Shown piece by piece: positions 22,247-35,500 of a stretch of DNA of 64,000 bases. The notes beneath the pieces were generated by a model. That model saw only the letters and a program-made list of their open reading frames with translations. It searched no databases and was not told the origin of the DNA. The stretch is from Limnanthes douglasii subsp. nivea. Taxonomy: Eukaryota > Streptophyta > Magnoliopsida > Brassicales > Limnanthaceae. The stretch lies in contig JAUPFV010000005.1 in assembly GCA_036936605.1 (NCBI GenBank), positions 234,017,770 to 234,081,769 of the forward strand, read 5' to 3'. Position 1 is the stretch's first letter. Each line of letters opens with the position of its first letter. The position numbers and the translations under genes are program-made.

Positions 22247-24718
22247 ATGTTCACAGCGAGAAACGCTCTTGTGAAAGGTGGTTGGTTAAATCTTTTTGAA
22301 CTAGAGAAAGCGAAAAAAGTTGAGCGTAAGAGACGTATTGCTGCTGGTCTTCCAGTCTCTTCAAGCTGTAAGTCTGATACACCATCCTTAGAAGCTGATC
22401 AAGGATCATCTTCTACTAAAAACACAAAACCTAAACGTTTATTCTAACCTAACCTCTCGCCAATCCCGTCAGGCTCCTCGGTTCAGGAGTCTCAGCATTT
22501 CATCGTACAAGAGAAAGCAGTATCAAGTGTTAGGAAGCCTTCTCTGTTTATCGCTATGGGATCATACATTGAGAAATCTCAAGAGAAAACCAACCCTCGC
22601 CGGACAACGCACCTGGTGAAAGGCCACGCAATTGGCTCACAACCCAAGTCCTCCAAAACGGGGGCATCTAAGTCAGCAACCAAAGATAAAGCCTCCGGAT
22701 CGGAGGTATCTATTAGAGCCCCAAGAGACAAACCCTCCGGATCCGAGGCAACCAGAATTACTTCTCATACCAAGTCCTCCGGAGCTGAGCCCCTTGGATC
22801 TAGAAATCGTGAGGTATTTCCACCTGATTAAACTCTATCCAAGCCAGCTGAGTCCAAATGCTTGGTATACTCTCCTTGCCTGCATCATGGCGCCAAGGTT
22901 GTCCGGCATTCCTCTCCCAATGGAGCAATTCGCTGCAGTGGCCAGCCTTTGTAAAAACCATCACATCCCATTCTACTACTACAATATGGGAGACAACTTT
23001 AAAGTGGTGGATGACCTGTCAGAGTCAGAGAAAAACTGGAAGACTCCGTTCTTATTCATCAGTGGGACGCGGGAGAATGGGAGAAAAATTAAGGCTGTGG
23101 TCAATCTTAGTATGCTCACCAGCAGGTGGAAGAGCACAAGTAAGTATTCTACTTTGTTTTTCTTTCTTATTTTGCAAAAAAAAAGTTCATGAATCACCTC
23201 ATCTCTAATGTCAATATTACCAAAGGAGTTCTCCGATTATTTAGAGGAGGGGCAGACCACATGCGCCAAATTAAACGCCTGGGCTGCTGACCGTTGGGGG
23301 AACACCTTCTACAGCTGCTTTACTTCGGGCAACTTGGTGAGATCCCACCTTTGGAACACTACGGGCCGGAGAGAGCTCACTTGGGATGAGCTGACTACAC
23401 CACCTCCTCCGACCGTTATACTTAAGAGAACATAGGAGAATGATGGAAAGTTGGCCTTGCCTTTCAGAGCCAAAGCCCCAAGCAAAATGAAAGGGAAGGG
23501 CAAGAAAAATAAGGCTGCAGCAAAGGCTGTTCGGGGTGCTGCAGAGGAGATTGCTCTGGAGAACCAAAAAGGGAAGACCCAAGGAGGGATCAATGCTACT
23601 TTGTTTAAAGTAGTTGAGGATGAGTCCACTAAAGAGGTAGGTGAACCCCAAAATCCACCAAGGCCTCCTAAAAAGGATCGAAAAAAGGGAGCTAGCAGCA
23701 ATGAGAGGACTGCTAAGAAGAAGAAGGTCTCCTTGGGGGATGAAGTTGTCCTGCGCCCTTCGGAGTCTCTGCCTCCGGCCGATCCAACTGGCCCCACCTT
23801 AGCAGAGCAAATCCCCACCGATCTACACACCGGAGAGGGTACTAGAGGGGATATGGAAGGAGTAGACATCAGTGGCCTCCAAAACATTGGTCTTTATTTC
23901 GGAGAATTTGAGAAAGACGACTTTGCTGGCCCCTACCTTCCTCCAAGCTCCTCCAATATGGTGACTTTTAATGGTAAGTCCTTCACTGTCTCAGGGGAAA
24001 ACGATGTGGTGACTCACTCTCTGCTGGGCCATATTCAACCAATGCTCAACTTGGAGAGGCAAGTAAAAAGTCAGTCTGCCCTCATTAACTCCCTCAACAC
24101 AGACAAGGAAAGTTTTTCTACTGACCTCCTCAATGCCAACCAGAGTATTGAGGCATTAAGAAGGAGCTTGAGGAGTTGAAGAAAGAGAAACAAGATCTGG
24201 CAACCAAGCTGTTCACTTCGGAGACAGCTAACACAGAGCTCCGAACCAAATGCTCCAGTTTGGAAAAAGATCTTTCCACCTTGAAGGGAGACATGAAGAC
24301 CAAGGACGATTCCATCCAAACCTTGTCCGGTGACAAGACTTCTCTCGAAGAGGCGGTGTCCAAGGTTACCAAGGAGAAAGAAGACTTGGTGAAAGAGCAA
24401 GATCACAAAATTCAGTCCTGCATTGATACATATACCAACGAGGTGATAGATTCCTTAGAAAAAAGGTATGCCAAAGTTAAATCTGATATGGTCTTGCTTT
24501 TCCACCAAACGTTTCCGGAGAGAACGCTTGGTACCATGTGGCAATATGTTTAATATGAATATATCCCATTCCATACGATGGTGGATGGTAATAAAAAGAA
24601 CTATTCTAGTTGTATTGATGATACTACCGATGAGGAAGAAGAAACCGGAGAGAGTTCTAGTGATGAACCCAAAGATCGCAAGAAAAAAGACGATGCAGGA
24701 ACATCCAAGGGGAATTAG
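22247..24718 (+). pseudogene. TatB antisense ORF (aORF): PF04195-like domain, Lys-rich middle, coiled coil, acidic tail
   Basis: This reading frame lies between pol and the 3' LTR and runs opposite to gag-pol. From the ATG at 22,247 it is open to a TAA at 22,445, continues in frame to about 22,800, then shifts. The next part (22,790-23,130, with LSPNAWYTLLACIMAPRLSG) resembles the gypsy-type putative transposase domain PF04195. A probable intron lies around 23,131-23,205 (donor AAGTAAGT). Then come KEFSDYLEEG, a TAG at 23,433, a Lys/Gly/Ala-rich stretch (23,480-23,720), a coiled coil (24,040-24,480, frameshift near 24,165) and an Asp/Glu-rich tail ending TAG at 24,716-24,718. It is homologous to the TatC aORF but with a much shorter N-terminus. 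Extra ORFs of this sort are known in plant Tat elements; the role is unknown. Confidence 0.75.
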
Positions 24719-24774
24719 CCCTAAGGATTTAACCATCTTTTCTTATTTTGTTTTTCTTAACCTTATAAAATACT

Positions 24775-24880
24775 AAAGTCCTTGGGTGGCCAAGGCATTT
24801 TTGTAACTGCGTCCCGTTTGAGTCCGGTTAAGCCTTTCTTTAAACTTAAAGTCATTGGATGGCCAAGGCATAATTTATGT
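24775..24880. repeat. Two-unit repeat in the 3' region of TatB
   Basis: AAAGTCCTTGGGTGGCCAAG at 24,775 recurs as AAAGTCATTGGATGGCCAAG at 24,848, a spacing of 73 bp. It lies between the aORF end and pol, where TatC and TatD carry longer tandem arrays. Confidence 0.7.
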
Positions 24881-25164
24881 TTAAATATTATCATCCGGTT
24901 TTTAGCCAGACAAGTTTACCTTGCTAAATTTTTACTTTGTTTCATATTCGTTTAATTTTAATGGCTGATGTTTAAAGAGCCTTTATTTATTTTACAAGTA
25001 TTTAAGATGAGAGTGTTTAAATCTCCGATGACAAATGTTAAATGGTCATCATTCCACCATATCAATCCGATCTGCTAAAAATCCTTAAAAGACTTTAAAG
25101 AAATTGTAATCAAACCACTCCGAATATTTTAAGAAGGCATCAAATTTTATTGAAAAACCCGGAC

Positions 25165-25213
25165 ACCTCATTAAAACCTCCCCGCGCCACCAGGGTAGGA
25201 AAGAGTATGCCCC
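25165..25213 (-). other. Conserved non-coding block after TatB pol
   Basis: CCTCATTAAAACCTCCCCGC followed by GCCACCAGGGTAGGAAAGAG lies 46 bases beyond the end of the pol frame. The same block is found after pol in TatC (35,822-35,871) and TatD (59,027-59,073). Confidence 0.75.
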
Positions 25214-25258
25214 CTAATATTTACATGGACTTTAAACAAGTAAATATTTACACAACTT

Positions 25259-28200
25259 TCATTCCATATATAACCAAAGGTGTTTAATATTCCAAGGGTG
25301 CTTTAAGATTCTTCCATCTTTGTTTTGAAGCCTGTATGTCCCAGGCTTAAGTTTTTCGGAGACCTCATAGGGCCATTCCCAGTTTGGAGCAAACTTTCCG
25401 AACTGCTTCTCTTTAGTATGCAAGAAAAGTTTCCTCAATACTTTGTCCCACGGCCGAAAATCCCTTCTTTTAATTCTGGAAGCAAATCTGCTCCTCATCA
25501 AGCCTTGGTAATGGGTGGCTCTAAGATGAGCCTTAACCCTTTTTTTCTTCTATTAAGTCCAACTGACTTCTGATTGCCACCTCATTAGCCTGTTCGGAAA
25601 AATTGTGGACTCTGTATGATGAAAGAGTTGCCTCTATAAGAGTAACTGCATCCATTCTATATACCAAAGAAAAAGGAGATTCCTGTGTAGCAATACCAGG
25701 AGTAGTCCGGTATGCCCATAATACTTCTTGCAAATAGCTTGGCCACTTTCCGGCAGCCCCTTCTAAATTCTTCTTCATACTGGACAAGATGGTTCTGTTT
25801 GCCACCTCAACTTGACCATTCGCTCGTGGGTGGAAAGGAGAAGAGAAACAATGTTGAATGCCCCTAGAGGCATAGAAACTCTCCATATCTTTGTTATCAA
25901 ATTGTGGTCCATTATTTGTGGTTATCTTTTGTGGAACCCCAAATCTGCAACAAATGTTAGATAAAATAAAATTTATGACAGATTTTCAAGTAGTTCCTGC
26001 CAAGGGAGCTTCTTCTACCCACTTTGAGAAATAATCAATGGCCACGATAATAGTCTTGCATCCTCCGGACGCCATTGGTAGAGACCCTACTAAATCTAGT
26101 CCCCAACGAGCAAAAGGCACCGGCTCAGAAATTGATTCCAGAGGAACAACTGGAATATGAATTTCATTACCATAATGGGTCATATTTCTTCACCAACTCC
26201 TTGACATCTATCATTATGGATGGCCAGTAGTATCCGGCCAACAATACCCTCCGGGTTAAAGCTCTATAGCCACAGTATGCTGATCCTTCACCATCATGTA
26301 GTTCAGATAACATAATTTAAGACTCTTAAATCCCCAAACAACGTAGGAGAGGTCTACTAAACGACTTCTTATAAATGATATCCCTTATGATTAAAAAACC
26401 ACGAGTCATGTGTTTCATTTTCCTTGCCATAGCTTTCTCTGGAGGCAAAATGCTATCAGAGATGTATTGAAGAAGGGGATATCTCCAGTCTTTGGGTTGA
26501 ACCACTTGTATACTTAAATTTTCCTCCTCTTCCTTGCCCTGACCGGGTTGTATGGATGGGTATTCCTGCACATGAATCCAGGGGTAGGACTTAGAGTATG
26601 TTATGGTTGCCAAAGAGTCTGCTAGTGTATTCTCCGATCTAGGTATATGCTCATAGCTAACATTTTTGAAGTTAGCTGCCACTTCTTTAAGGATGAAAAA
26701 ATATTTAATCAACTGCTCCTTTTTTGCCTCAGATTGACCTTGGGTATATTGGATAAGAAGCTGAGAATCACTCATTAACCTGACTCTTTTAGCCCCACAT
26801 AGAAAAGCTAATTTCAAACAAGCTATAGCAGCCTCATACTCCGACTCATTGTTAGAAGCCCTAAAGGCAAAGCATATAGCCTGGTATAACTTATCGTCAT
26901 ACGGAGAGGTTAAACATATCCAAGCACCACAACCCATGGTACTTGATCCACCATCTGTCCCGACAACCCATACCTTCTTAGTTTTCTCATCTGCAGCTTG
27001 CTTAGTATTTCTGTCAGAATGGAACTTAACCAGGAAATCAGCAACAAATTGAGCTTTGATTGCAGTTCAGGGGGCGAAATCAATATCATAATCACCCAAT
27101 TCTACTGACCACTTGGTCATCCCGCTTGATATGTCTGCCTTCTGAAGGACATTTTTCAAGGGAAAAGACGTCCGGACGATAATAGAATGAGAGACTGAAA
27201 ATAGGGCCTCATTTTTCTGGCAGCAATTACCAAGGCTAATGCTAGTTTTTCAAGCTTTAAGTACCTTTTTCAGCCTCCGTCAGACTTTTGCTGATGTAGT
27301 ACACTGGACGAGGATAATTGTCCACCTCTCTTACCAGCACCGCACTTATCGCACATTCAGACACAGCTAGATATAGGTATAGTGTTTCTCCATCAACAGA
27401 TTTGTAAAGAGTTTGGGGGAAGATAAATGCTTTTTTATTTCATTGATCGCCTGGTCGCACTGTGGAGTCCAGTTAAAGTCTTTTGCAACCTTTAAAGTCT
27501 GGAAAAATGGGGCACACCTATCCGAAGACCTTAAGATAAAGTGATTTAAAGCAGCTAACCTTCCTATCAACTTTTGCACTTCTTTAACATTCCGGGGAGG
27601 ATCCATTTTTAATAAGGCATCAAGCTGGTCCGAATCAGGCTGTATCCCTTTCTCACTTATCACATACCCCAAAAACTTTCCAGATTGCACCCCAAAGACA
27701 CATTTTTCTGGATTAAGTTTTAAATTAACATTTCCTAAGTTGGCAAAAGTTTCTTGAAGATCTGTTATGTGTAACTCTTCTTCCAAAATTTTCACCATTA
27801 TGTCATCAATATATACTTCTATATTTCTCCCAATTTGATCAGCAAATTCTTTATTCACCTACCTTTGATCAGTAGCCACAATATTCTTCAACCCAAAAGA
27901 CATCACCTTATAACAATGGAGGCCTCTATTTGTAACAAAAGTAGTGCGTTCCCGGTCCTTCAGATCCACTTACCGGAGAAGGCATCCATAAAGGATAATA
28001 ATTTGTTCCCAGATGTGGATTCTACCAATTGATCTATCTGGGGGACTAGATAAAGATCTTTTGGACAAACTCTATTGAGGTCAGTAAAATCAATACACAT
28101 ACGCCATTTCCACTTCTTTTTCTTTACCAACACTGGATTAGCTGCCCATAAAGGATATTGAGACTCCTTTATGTGCCCCATCTTGGTAAGTCAGTCAACC

Positions 28201-29039
28201 TCTTGAACTATGACATCAACTTTTTCCTTAGAGAAAGCTCTCCTTCTTTGCGCAACATGTGCAACATCTCTTCGGATGGATAGTTGGTGTGATATAACAT
28301 TCGCAGGCACTCCGGTTACATCAGCATTACACCAAGCAAAAACATGTTGGTGACTTACCAAAAAGGACAACACTTTCTTCTTCAATTCTGGTGTCATCTT
28401 GGAGCCAATTTTAACATTTCTTCCTTCAGCCAGAGAGTGGGTTTCAACTTCTTCAATCGGTATCAAAACACCAGGGGTCTCTCTGGGGTCATCAATTTCA
28501 CCCTCACCCCCAGAGGGCCCCAACAACTGCTAATCTTCGTTTATCCGGACTGCCCCCATAGTTTTTAGGGCCAGAACAGTTGCATAACATTCCCTTGCTA
28601 TTTTTTGGCTACTCTGGACAACTCCCACTTGTCCTTGAACTACATACTTTAAACATTGGTGAACTGTTGAAGCCACAACATGCATTATGGAGAGCCAGGA
28701 TCTCCCAAAGATCGTATTGTAACACGTGGGACAATCTACCACAATGAAAAGTACCATGACCATCTTCTTGAAAGGGCCCTTGCCCAACAAAACCTCCTCC
28801 TCAAACTCTCCGACCACATCCGCAGAGCTTCCAGTGAAGCTCACAATGGACTTGTTCGAACGTTGAATCACTGCTGGATTCTTCATTTGTTTATAGGAAC
28901 TTAAAAAGAGAATGTTGGTGGAGCTTCCAGTGTCAATAAAAATTCTCTTGATGTCATTGCCCCCAATTGATGCTCATATTACCACAACATCCGCATGAGG
29001 ACCAGCTATGTCCCTCAGGTCATCTTCATCAAAAAAAAT
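25259..29039 (-). pseudogene. TatB pol: protease, RT, RNase H, archaeal-type RNase H, integrase
   Basis: In minus-strand order: protease with intact DTGSS at 28,934-28,920; a TAG at 28,529-28,527; RT with CIDFTDLNR near 28,098-28,072, a short deletion after MDAFSG near 27,965, and YIDD at 27,817-27,806; a decayed first RNase H (27,480-27,060); a second RNase H at 26,937-26,326 with MSDSQLL and RSENTLADSLA; integrase from about 26,320. The integrase keeps the first Asp (RWGLDLVG) and the Glu (NGQVEVANRT). Its second catalytic Asp is Asn: the TTDNG-type motif reads TTNNG at 25,919-25,908, a G-to-A change. The C-terminal GPY/F-type end is at 25,501-25,259. The frame is broken at several points and cannot yield a working polyprotein. 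Confidence 0.88.
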
Positions 29040-29537
29040 TAAGAGAAAAGGAATTTAGGACTGATAGGAGGACATGCCTCCCTTGAACTGAGTAGCCAGA
29101 GTGTGACCATGTCTCTTCCTTGAAGAAGGAGTCGGTGTAGTCATTGTGTTTCCCCCAAATATAGTGAGTGACTCAAAAAGGCTTATGAGCCCAGACACTA
29201 TCTTGGTATGTTCTGTTATAACACCCACTTTATTCCGGGCTGGATCAGGATCCAGATACTCTGATTCTACATCAAATCTTTCAATGATTACCATAGCTCT
29301 ATCCGGAGCAGACGTCCCCGCATTGTTCGCTGGGCCAGTCCGATGAGCATTGTCGGGTCTGTTCCCACTTTTTATCTTGACATAAGCTCCCAATTGTCCT
29401 CTTTCTATCAAATTATGTACCTCTTGTTTCAAGGCGATTCAATCCTCAGTGTTATGGCTAATATCATGATGATATTGGAAAAAACAAGTATTACGACTTT
29501 CCCTATGAGATTGAAGCGTTGCCGGCTTCCGGAAGTG
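29040..29537 (-). pseudogene. TatB gag, C-terminal part (left of the TatC insertion)
   Basis: It continues the gag broken at 40,118. Minus-strand pieces contain QYHHDISHNTED (the CCHC-like YHEDVGHDTKDC region of TatC gag, now with a stop) near 29,490-29,440, then IALKQEVHNLIERGQLG and ISLFESLTIFGG, all collinear with TatC gag. TatC inserted at TACCT 29,538-29,542. Confidence 0.82.
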
Positions 29538-29542
29538 TACCT

Positions 29543-29865
29543 TGATGAGGGTAGAATTCGCCGATATAAATAATGAGGGTTTAATTGTGGATAAAAAATA
29601 CTTGGTGTAGTTATTAATGTATTTAGGATCTCTCGGGGACCAATTTGTAAACACGGTATTTACTAAGGGGCCTCATTAATTATGTAAACGACCCACTAAG
29701 GATTTTAGTGGGTCCACCTTATTTTAGTATAAAAGGTGACCCACTTTCTTGGTAGGTGGGACATTGAATATTATTCTATTCCATTCTCTCTCTCTACACT
29801 TTCTCTCTCTAGTCATATCAAGCACAAGACCCGAAATATTCTTCCAAACATTTATTGACTCATCA
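29543..29865 (+). repeat. 5' LTR of TatC
   Basis: 323 bp with a 7-bp inverted end TGATGAG/CTCATCA. TATAAAA at 29,728-29,734 is the likely promoter, followed by a CT-rich stretch (CTCTCTCTCTACAC) as a probable leader. Confidence 0.95.
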
Positions 29866-29886
29866 TTGGCGCCGTCTGTGGGAAAC
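29866..29886 (+). other. Primer-binding site of TatC
   Basis: TTGGCGCCGTCTGTGGGAAA begins one base after the LTR. The TGGCGCC core is usual for plant gypsy elements. I do not assign the primer tRNA. Confidence 0.8.
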
Positions 29887-29935
29887 TGTGATACCAAAAA
29901 GGAATCGTTTTTCTTTGAAAATTACGCTTTACGAG

Positions 29936-32485
29936 ATGAACAACGAAGATGTGATAGAGAGGGTCGGTAGGGAAGTGATCTGAGCCGTCTCGGTGTCAGA
30001 GGGCGAGGAAGCAGCTGGTCGGGAACACCACGACCGGGGTCGGGACAAGCGGTCGACCCTAATAATGACCCGAAAACAGCTCCTTGAAGACATTGCCAGA
30101 CTAAACGCAGAAAGGGAGCGGGCACTGGACGAGAAAAGGGTCCGGGAAGGAAAAGGCAAGGAACCCCTCTTGGAGGATCGTGAGGAGGCCGACCGTAATG
30201 TTGGGCCGCGCATCGAAGCCCGACCGGTTAGGTATTATCGAGAGCCTCATCCCGAGGAGGGGAAAAATGCCAGGTCTCAGCGGTACCCAGAGGATCATCG
30301 CGGCATGTCGGTTGACTACACCTCGGATGATTCATCGGGAAGGGAGTACCGGCGACGGGAAAGGGTCCAGCGCACACAAAAGAATCATTCCCGACGCCTT
30401 CGAGGACCCAGGACGGACTCCCCAAAATACAAGAAGGGCAGCACCGAGAAGCAAACCCCGGTATCCTTTGAGAAGGAAGAAATGCCCGCCGCCAGCTGTG
30501 AAGAGCGGGCGGCGCTGCCTCCGGTGCCATAGCAACCATCGAACAGCCAGAACCACGGTTACCAAACCAGCAGCCAGTTTATCAGCCCAGTAGATGAGGG
30601 ACTCTACGGAGTTCAGACAGAAGGACTAGGAGGAGGAGCGTGCGGGTTCGGAGTCAATTGGAGGGCGTCCCCATTGTCCGACGAGATATTAGCGGGACAG
30701 CTCCCGAAGCGATTTGACATTTCTAAGCTAGAAAAGTACGATGGGAAGAAGGACCCAGATAATCATTTTGAAGCCTTCAAAAACTTCATGCTGAGTTTCG
30801 ACAACGATGACAAACTCCTATGTAGAGATTTCTCCATGACCTTCAGGGACCGAGCATCTAAGTGGTACAACCGTTTACCGCAGGGCTGCATCCGAAACTT
30901 CGGGATGTTTTGGACAATGTTTAGGCAACACTTTGTGGGAAGTAAAATTTTTCGGGCCAACGGAGACACTATTATAAATTGTAGGTAGAAATTGGGGGAA
31001 AGCCTCAGAGAGTACAACAGACGATTCATCGACGCAAAGACCGACCTAGACCACTGCGAAGAGAATGTGGCCCTAACTGCGTTCCGCTTAGGTCTGCTCC
31101 CAGGACCGATGAAGCAAGCAATAACAAAGAAACAAGCGTTCACGTTTTCCGCACTTCTAGCTCAAATAGAAAAACAGATATTGATCGAAGAGATCGAAGT
31201 GTCAGAGTTGGCGGCACAAATTCAGCAAAGTGCCCAAGCATCGGTAGTGATAAGGCAGGGCACTCGTTCGGACTACGCTAGGGTAATCCAGCCGGTCAGC
31301 ACGATACACCCGACCCCGCCTGTATCAGCCAAGCCTCCGGTCCTAACAAGCACAAAACCAAAACAGACGAGTCAGACGACTTCACGACCCATTTCTAACA
31401 AATGGATCCGACCTGCATACTTCGCGGACCTTACGAAGTGTGTATCGTCGATCTACGAGAAGACTAAGAAGAGCGGAATGTACCGAAGACCTTTCCCGAT
31501 ACCAACACCTCGGGAGCAAAATAATAATCGCTATTGTCGCTATCACGAGGACGTTGGGCATGATACTAAAGACTGCATTGCCTTGAAGAAAGAAATACAA
31601 ATGCTCATAGAGCACGGAAACCTCCTAGAGTATGTCAAGAAGGCACAGCAAAGTACGACCTCGAAGGAAGTCGTGATAATACCAAAACCCGAAACCACCA
31701 TGACAATTTCAGAAGTAACCGATCCTTTCGATGTTTCCATTGAGTACCTCGACCCCGAAGCAAACCGCAACATCATCGGGATTATCGAGGAGGAAGCCGA
31801 GGCTAACGTCGGTAATGTACGAGGCCTTTGTAAATTTTTTGAATCCCTAACTATTTTTGGGGGAGATTCTATGGCAGGAGTCACACATTCGTCCAGGAAA
31901 AGGCACATCGTCAACCTAACCACTCAGTTGGAGGCCAGAACTTACTCCCAGTCCAGAAGCGTCCCGTCTCCGATTCTATACTTCGACGACGACGACATGA
32001 GAGACATAGCCGTCCCCCACAAGGATGCCATCGTAATCGGGGCAGCCATTGCAGGGGAGGAGGTTCGACGTATCTTGGTGGATACCGGTAGTTCGGCCAA
32101 CATAATCTTCGCATCCACTTTTGCCAAGTTTAGGACACCACCAGTGATCGCACGGTACGACCGTACCATAGTAGGGTTCACGGGGTCAGCAGCCGACGTT
32201 ATAGAAGAATTTGAGGGCGTAGTACAATTAGGCCGCGGCCCATTCAAGAAAGAGGTTACGGTTTTATTCGTGGTAGTAGACGCGCCGGCTTCCCACAATG
32301 CCATTTTCGGCCGATCGTGGATATCGCGAATGCATGCGGTGTCTTCTACCATCCACCAGTGTTTAAAATACGTGGTCGGGAACAACATGGGAGTGGTCCG
32401 AAGCAGCCAAAAAGCCGCACGGGAATGTTACCGAGCAACATTGGCGCCTAAAAAAGACCAAGAGATGATTCAAGCTCGAGAATAG
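29936..32485 (+). pseudogene. TatC gag and protease
   Basis: One frame runs from the ATG at 29,936 to the TAG at 32,483-32,485. In-frame stops occur at 29,981 (TGA), 30,530 (TAG) and 30,986 (TAG). The charged N-terminus (Arg/Glu-rich, 30,000-30,520) leads to the retrotransposon gag domain (LPKRFDISKLEKYDG at 30,695-30,739, ASKWYNRLPQG near 30,858). A zinc-finger-like CRYHEDVGHDTKDC lies at 31,534-31,575, and the aspartic protease has intact VDTGSS at 32,078-32,095. The stop at 30,986 lies at a codon that is Gln in the TatB copy, which fits CAG to TAG. Gag would package the RNA and the protease would cut the polyprotein. Confidence 0.88.
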
Positions 32486-32535
32486 CAATTAAAGGGGCTC
32501 GCCCCGTTGATGACCCCCGGGAAGCCCCAAGCCTT

Positions 32536-35500
32536 TTGACGACGGACGAAGAATGCGAGCAACACCAATTTGCTGCGGGGAAATTCCTGCGGATTGGGGT
32601 ATGCCTTTTACCGACCTTCAGGGAACAACTACTGACTCTCCTGCAGGAAAACCTGGATTTATTCGCATGGTGCTCAAGAGATGTCACCGGGGTACCAGAA
32701 TCTTTTGCTATTCACAAGCTGACTGTCAACAGAAACGCCAGACCGATCTCTCAAAAGCGTCGGGTCTTTTCCCCAGAAAAAGCAGACATTATCTTACGAG
32801 AAGTCAAGAGAATGATCAGCGTCGGTCATATCAAGGAAGCAAGTTACCCGTTATGGACTTCGAATCCCGTTCTGGTCAAGAAGAAAAACGAGAAATGGAG
32901 AATGTGCGTGGATTTCACCGACCTTAATCGGGCATGCCCGAAAGACCCTTTCCCGATGCCAAGAATCGACCAATTGGTAGATTCGACGTCGGGTAACAAA
33001 TTGTTGTCATTCATGGATGCATACGCCGGTTATAATCAGATCAAGTTACACGCTGCTGATTAGGAAAGTACCACATTCATCACGGGCCGAAGACTATACT
33101 GCTACAAAGTAATGCCCTTCGGACTAAAAAATACCGGCGCAACATACCAAAGGCTAGTTAACAAAACGTTCGAGGGTAAAATTGGGAAGAATATGGAGGT
33201 GTACATCGATGATATGTTGGTTAAAAGCGGCACAGATGAAGCCCACCTTACCGATCTGAGAGAAACCTTCGATAACCTGCGGGGAATAAATCTCAAGCTT
33301 AATCCAGAAAAAATCCTCCTTCGGGGTCCGGTCAGGAAAGTTTCTAGGTTTCTTCGTTAGCGAGGAAGGGATTGAAGCCGATCCCGTCCAACTTCGAGCT
33401 CTGACCGATATAACTCCGCCCCGGAGCATCAAGGAAGTCCAGATCCTAACTGGGCGTCTGGCTGCCTTAAATCGATTTATTTCTCGGTCATTTGATAAGT
33501 GCGCTCCTTTTTTTCAGGTCTTGAGACAAGCCAAAAATTTTGTGTGGACTCCCGATTGTAACGAAGCGTTCTTGGGAATTAAACAATATCTGTCATCCCC
33601 GAACCTATTGACAAAGCCCGTCGTAGGCGAGACCCTTTTCCTTTACATTGCGGTTACTGACTTCGCGGTTAGTGCGGCTTTGATCAGCGAGTCGGGACCG
33701 GCCCCTACAGCAGTTTACTTTGTGAGCAAAAGCCTACTGGATGCGGAGACTCGGTATTTGAAGTTGGAAAAAATGGCTCTCTCCCTGGTGACGGCAGCAC
33801 GAAAAATGCGCCCGTACTTTCAAGCCCACCCTATCATAGTCCACACCTCGTTCCCACTCAAGTACATCCTCCAGCGACCAGACATGTCCGGGAGAATGTC
33901 CAAATGGTCGGTCGAGTTGGGCGATTTTGACATCGACTTCAAACCTCGGACTGCCATTAAAGGCCAAGTCCTGGCTGATTTTTTAGTAGAATTCCATCTC
34001 GAACGACCTGATCAGGACGCACCCTCCCAAGAAGCCGCACTGAACAAATGGACTGTCCGAACCGACGGGGGGCTAACATCAGTGGTTGTGGAGCAGGGAT
34101 ACAAATAATTACCCCATCGGGCATTAGTATGCACCAGACCATTCGATTTGGTTTCTGTACTTCGAACAATGAGGCTGAATACGAGGCTGATCTAGCAGGA
34201 CTACGGTTAGCGCAGGTATGTGGGGCAAAGCGGGTGCGCCTCGTAAGCGATTCCCAACTTTTGATAACCCAAGCTTCGGGAAATGCGGAAGCTCGGAAAG
34301 AGCATCTTGTGCAATATCTAGCAGCACTCAGAGTGCTAGCCGCCTCGTTCGATAAGGTCACATACGAACATGTCCCGAGAAGTGAAAACGTAGCTGCGGA
34401 TTCTTTGGCAACAATTTCATGCTCCAGTAACTATCCCTGGGTTACCGAACAAGAAAGCTCGTCTATTATCAAACGTCACGAGTTAGATAACCGACCCGAA
34501 ATCGCCTGTCAGATCTCTTCGGTAACAATCTCAGATTGGCGACGTGACATTATCGCCTTCTTAGCCGAAGGTAGGCTGCCCAGCGATAATGCCTCCGCTC
34601 GAAAAGTACGCAATAAGGCTCGGGGTTACGTCCTTTTAGGAGAGGTACTCTACAAGAAATCCTTCAGCCGCCCACTGCTCAGATTCTTAGGGGTCCATGA
34701 GTCATAAATAATTGTGTCCGAGCTGCATGATGGTGAGGGTGCGTCACATTACGGTTACAAAGCTTTAATCAGAAGGATTTTTCTCGCCGGGTTCTATTGG
34801 CCGACGATAACAGCAGATGCGCGACTAATAGTGAAAACATGCGACACATGTCAACGATTTGCAAACGCGATAAACGTTCCCGCGGCTCCTCTAGAGTCCA
34901 TATCCGAAGGTCTACCCTTTGACCGATGGGGAATCGACCTTGTCGGACCACTACCAATGGCATCGGGTGGAAGACAGACAATCGTCGTGGCAGTAGATTA
35001 TTTTTCCAAGTGGGTCGAAGCTGAACCTTTATCCGCCACAAAGACCAAAGATATCATCAAGTTTATCTGGTCTAACATATGTTGTCGGTTCGGGGTACCG
35101 CAGAGGTTAACTATGGATAACGGACCACAGTTCAACAGCGGGGAAATGAAAGCTTTCTGCACCAGTCATAAGATCAGGCAATGTTTCTCCGCTCCTTTCC
35201 ATCCTCAAGCAAATGGGCAGGTCGAAGTCACCAACCAAACCATTTTAGACGGACTCAGAAAGAACCTTGAAGGAAAGGCTGGCAAATGGCCGGACTACCT
35301 ACAAAAAGTGATGTGGCCTACCGAACCACCCCCCGAGCGGCAACCCAGGAATCCCCTTATGCTCTGGTATACGCCATGGACGCGGTTACCCCCGCGGAGT
35401 CAATTTTTCCATCTTTCAGGGTCGGTACCTATGAGGAGAGCACAAACAACGACAGTAGACGACTTAGTCTCGATCTTATAGAAGAAAAGCGCAATCGCGC

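Noticed and set aside
22979..24736. Minus-strand ORFs of 70-190 codons within the TatB aORF region
   Set aside because: They are shadows of the plus-strand aORF and carry no domain signal.
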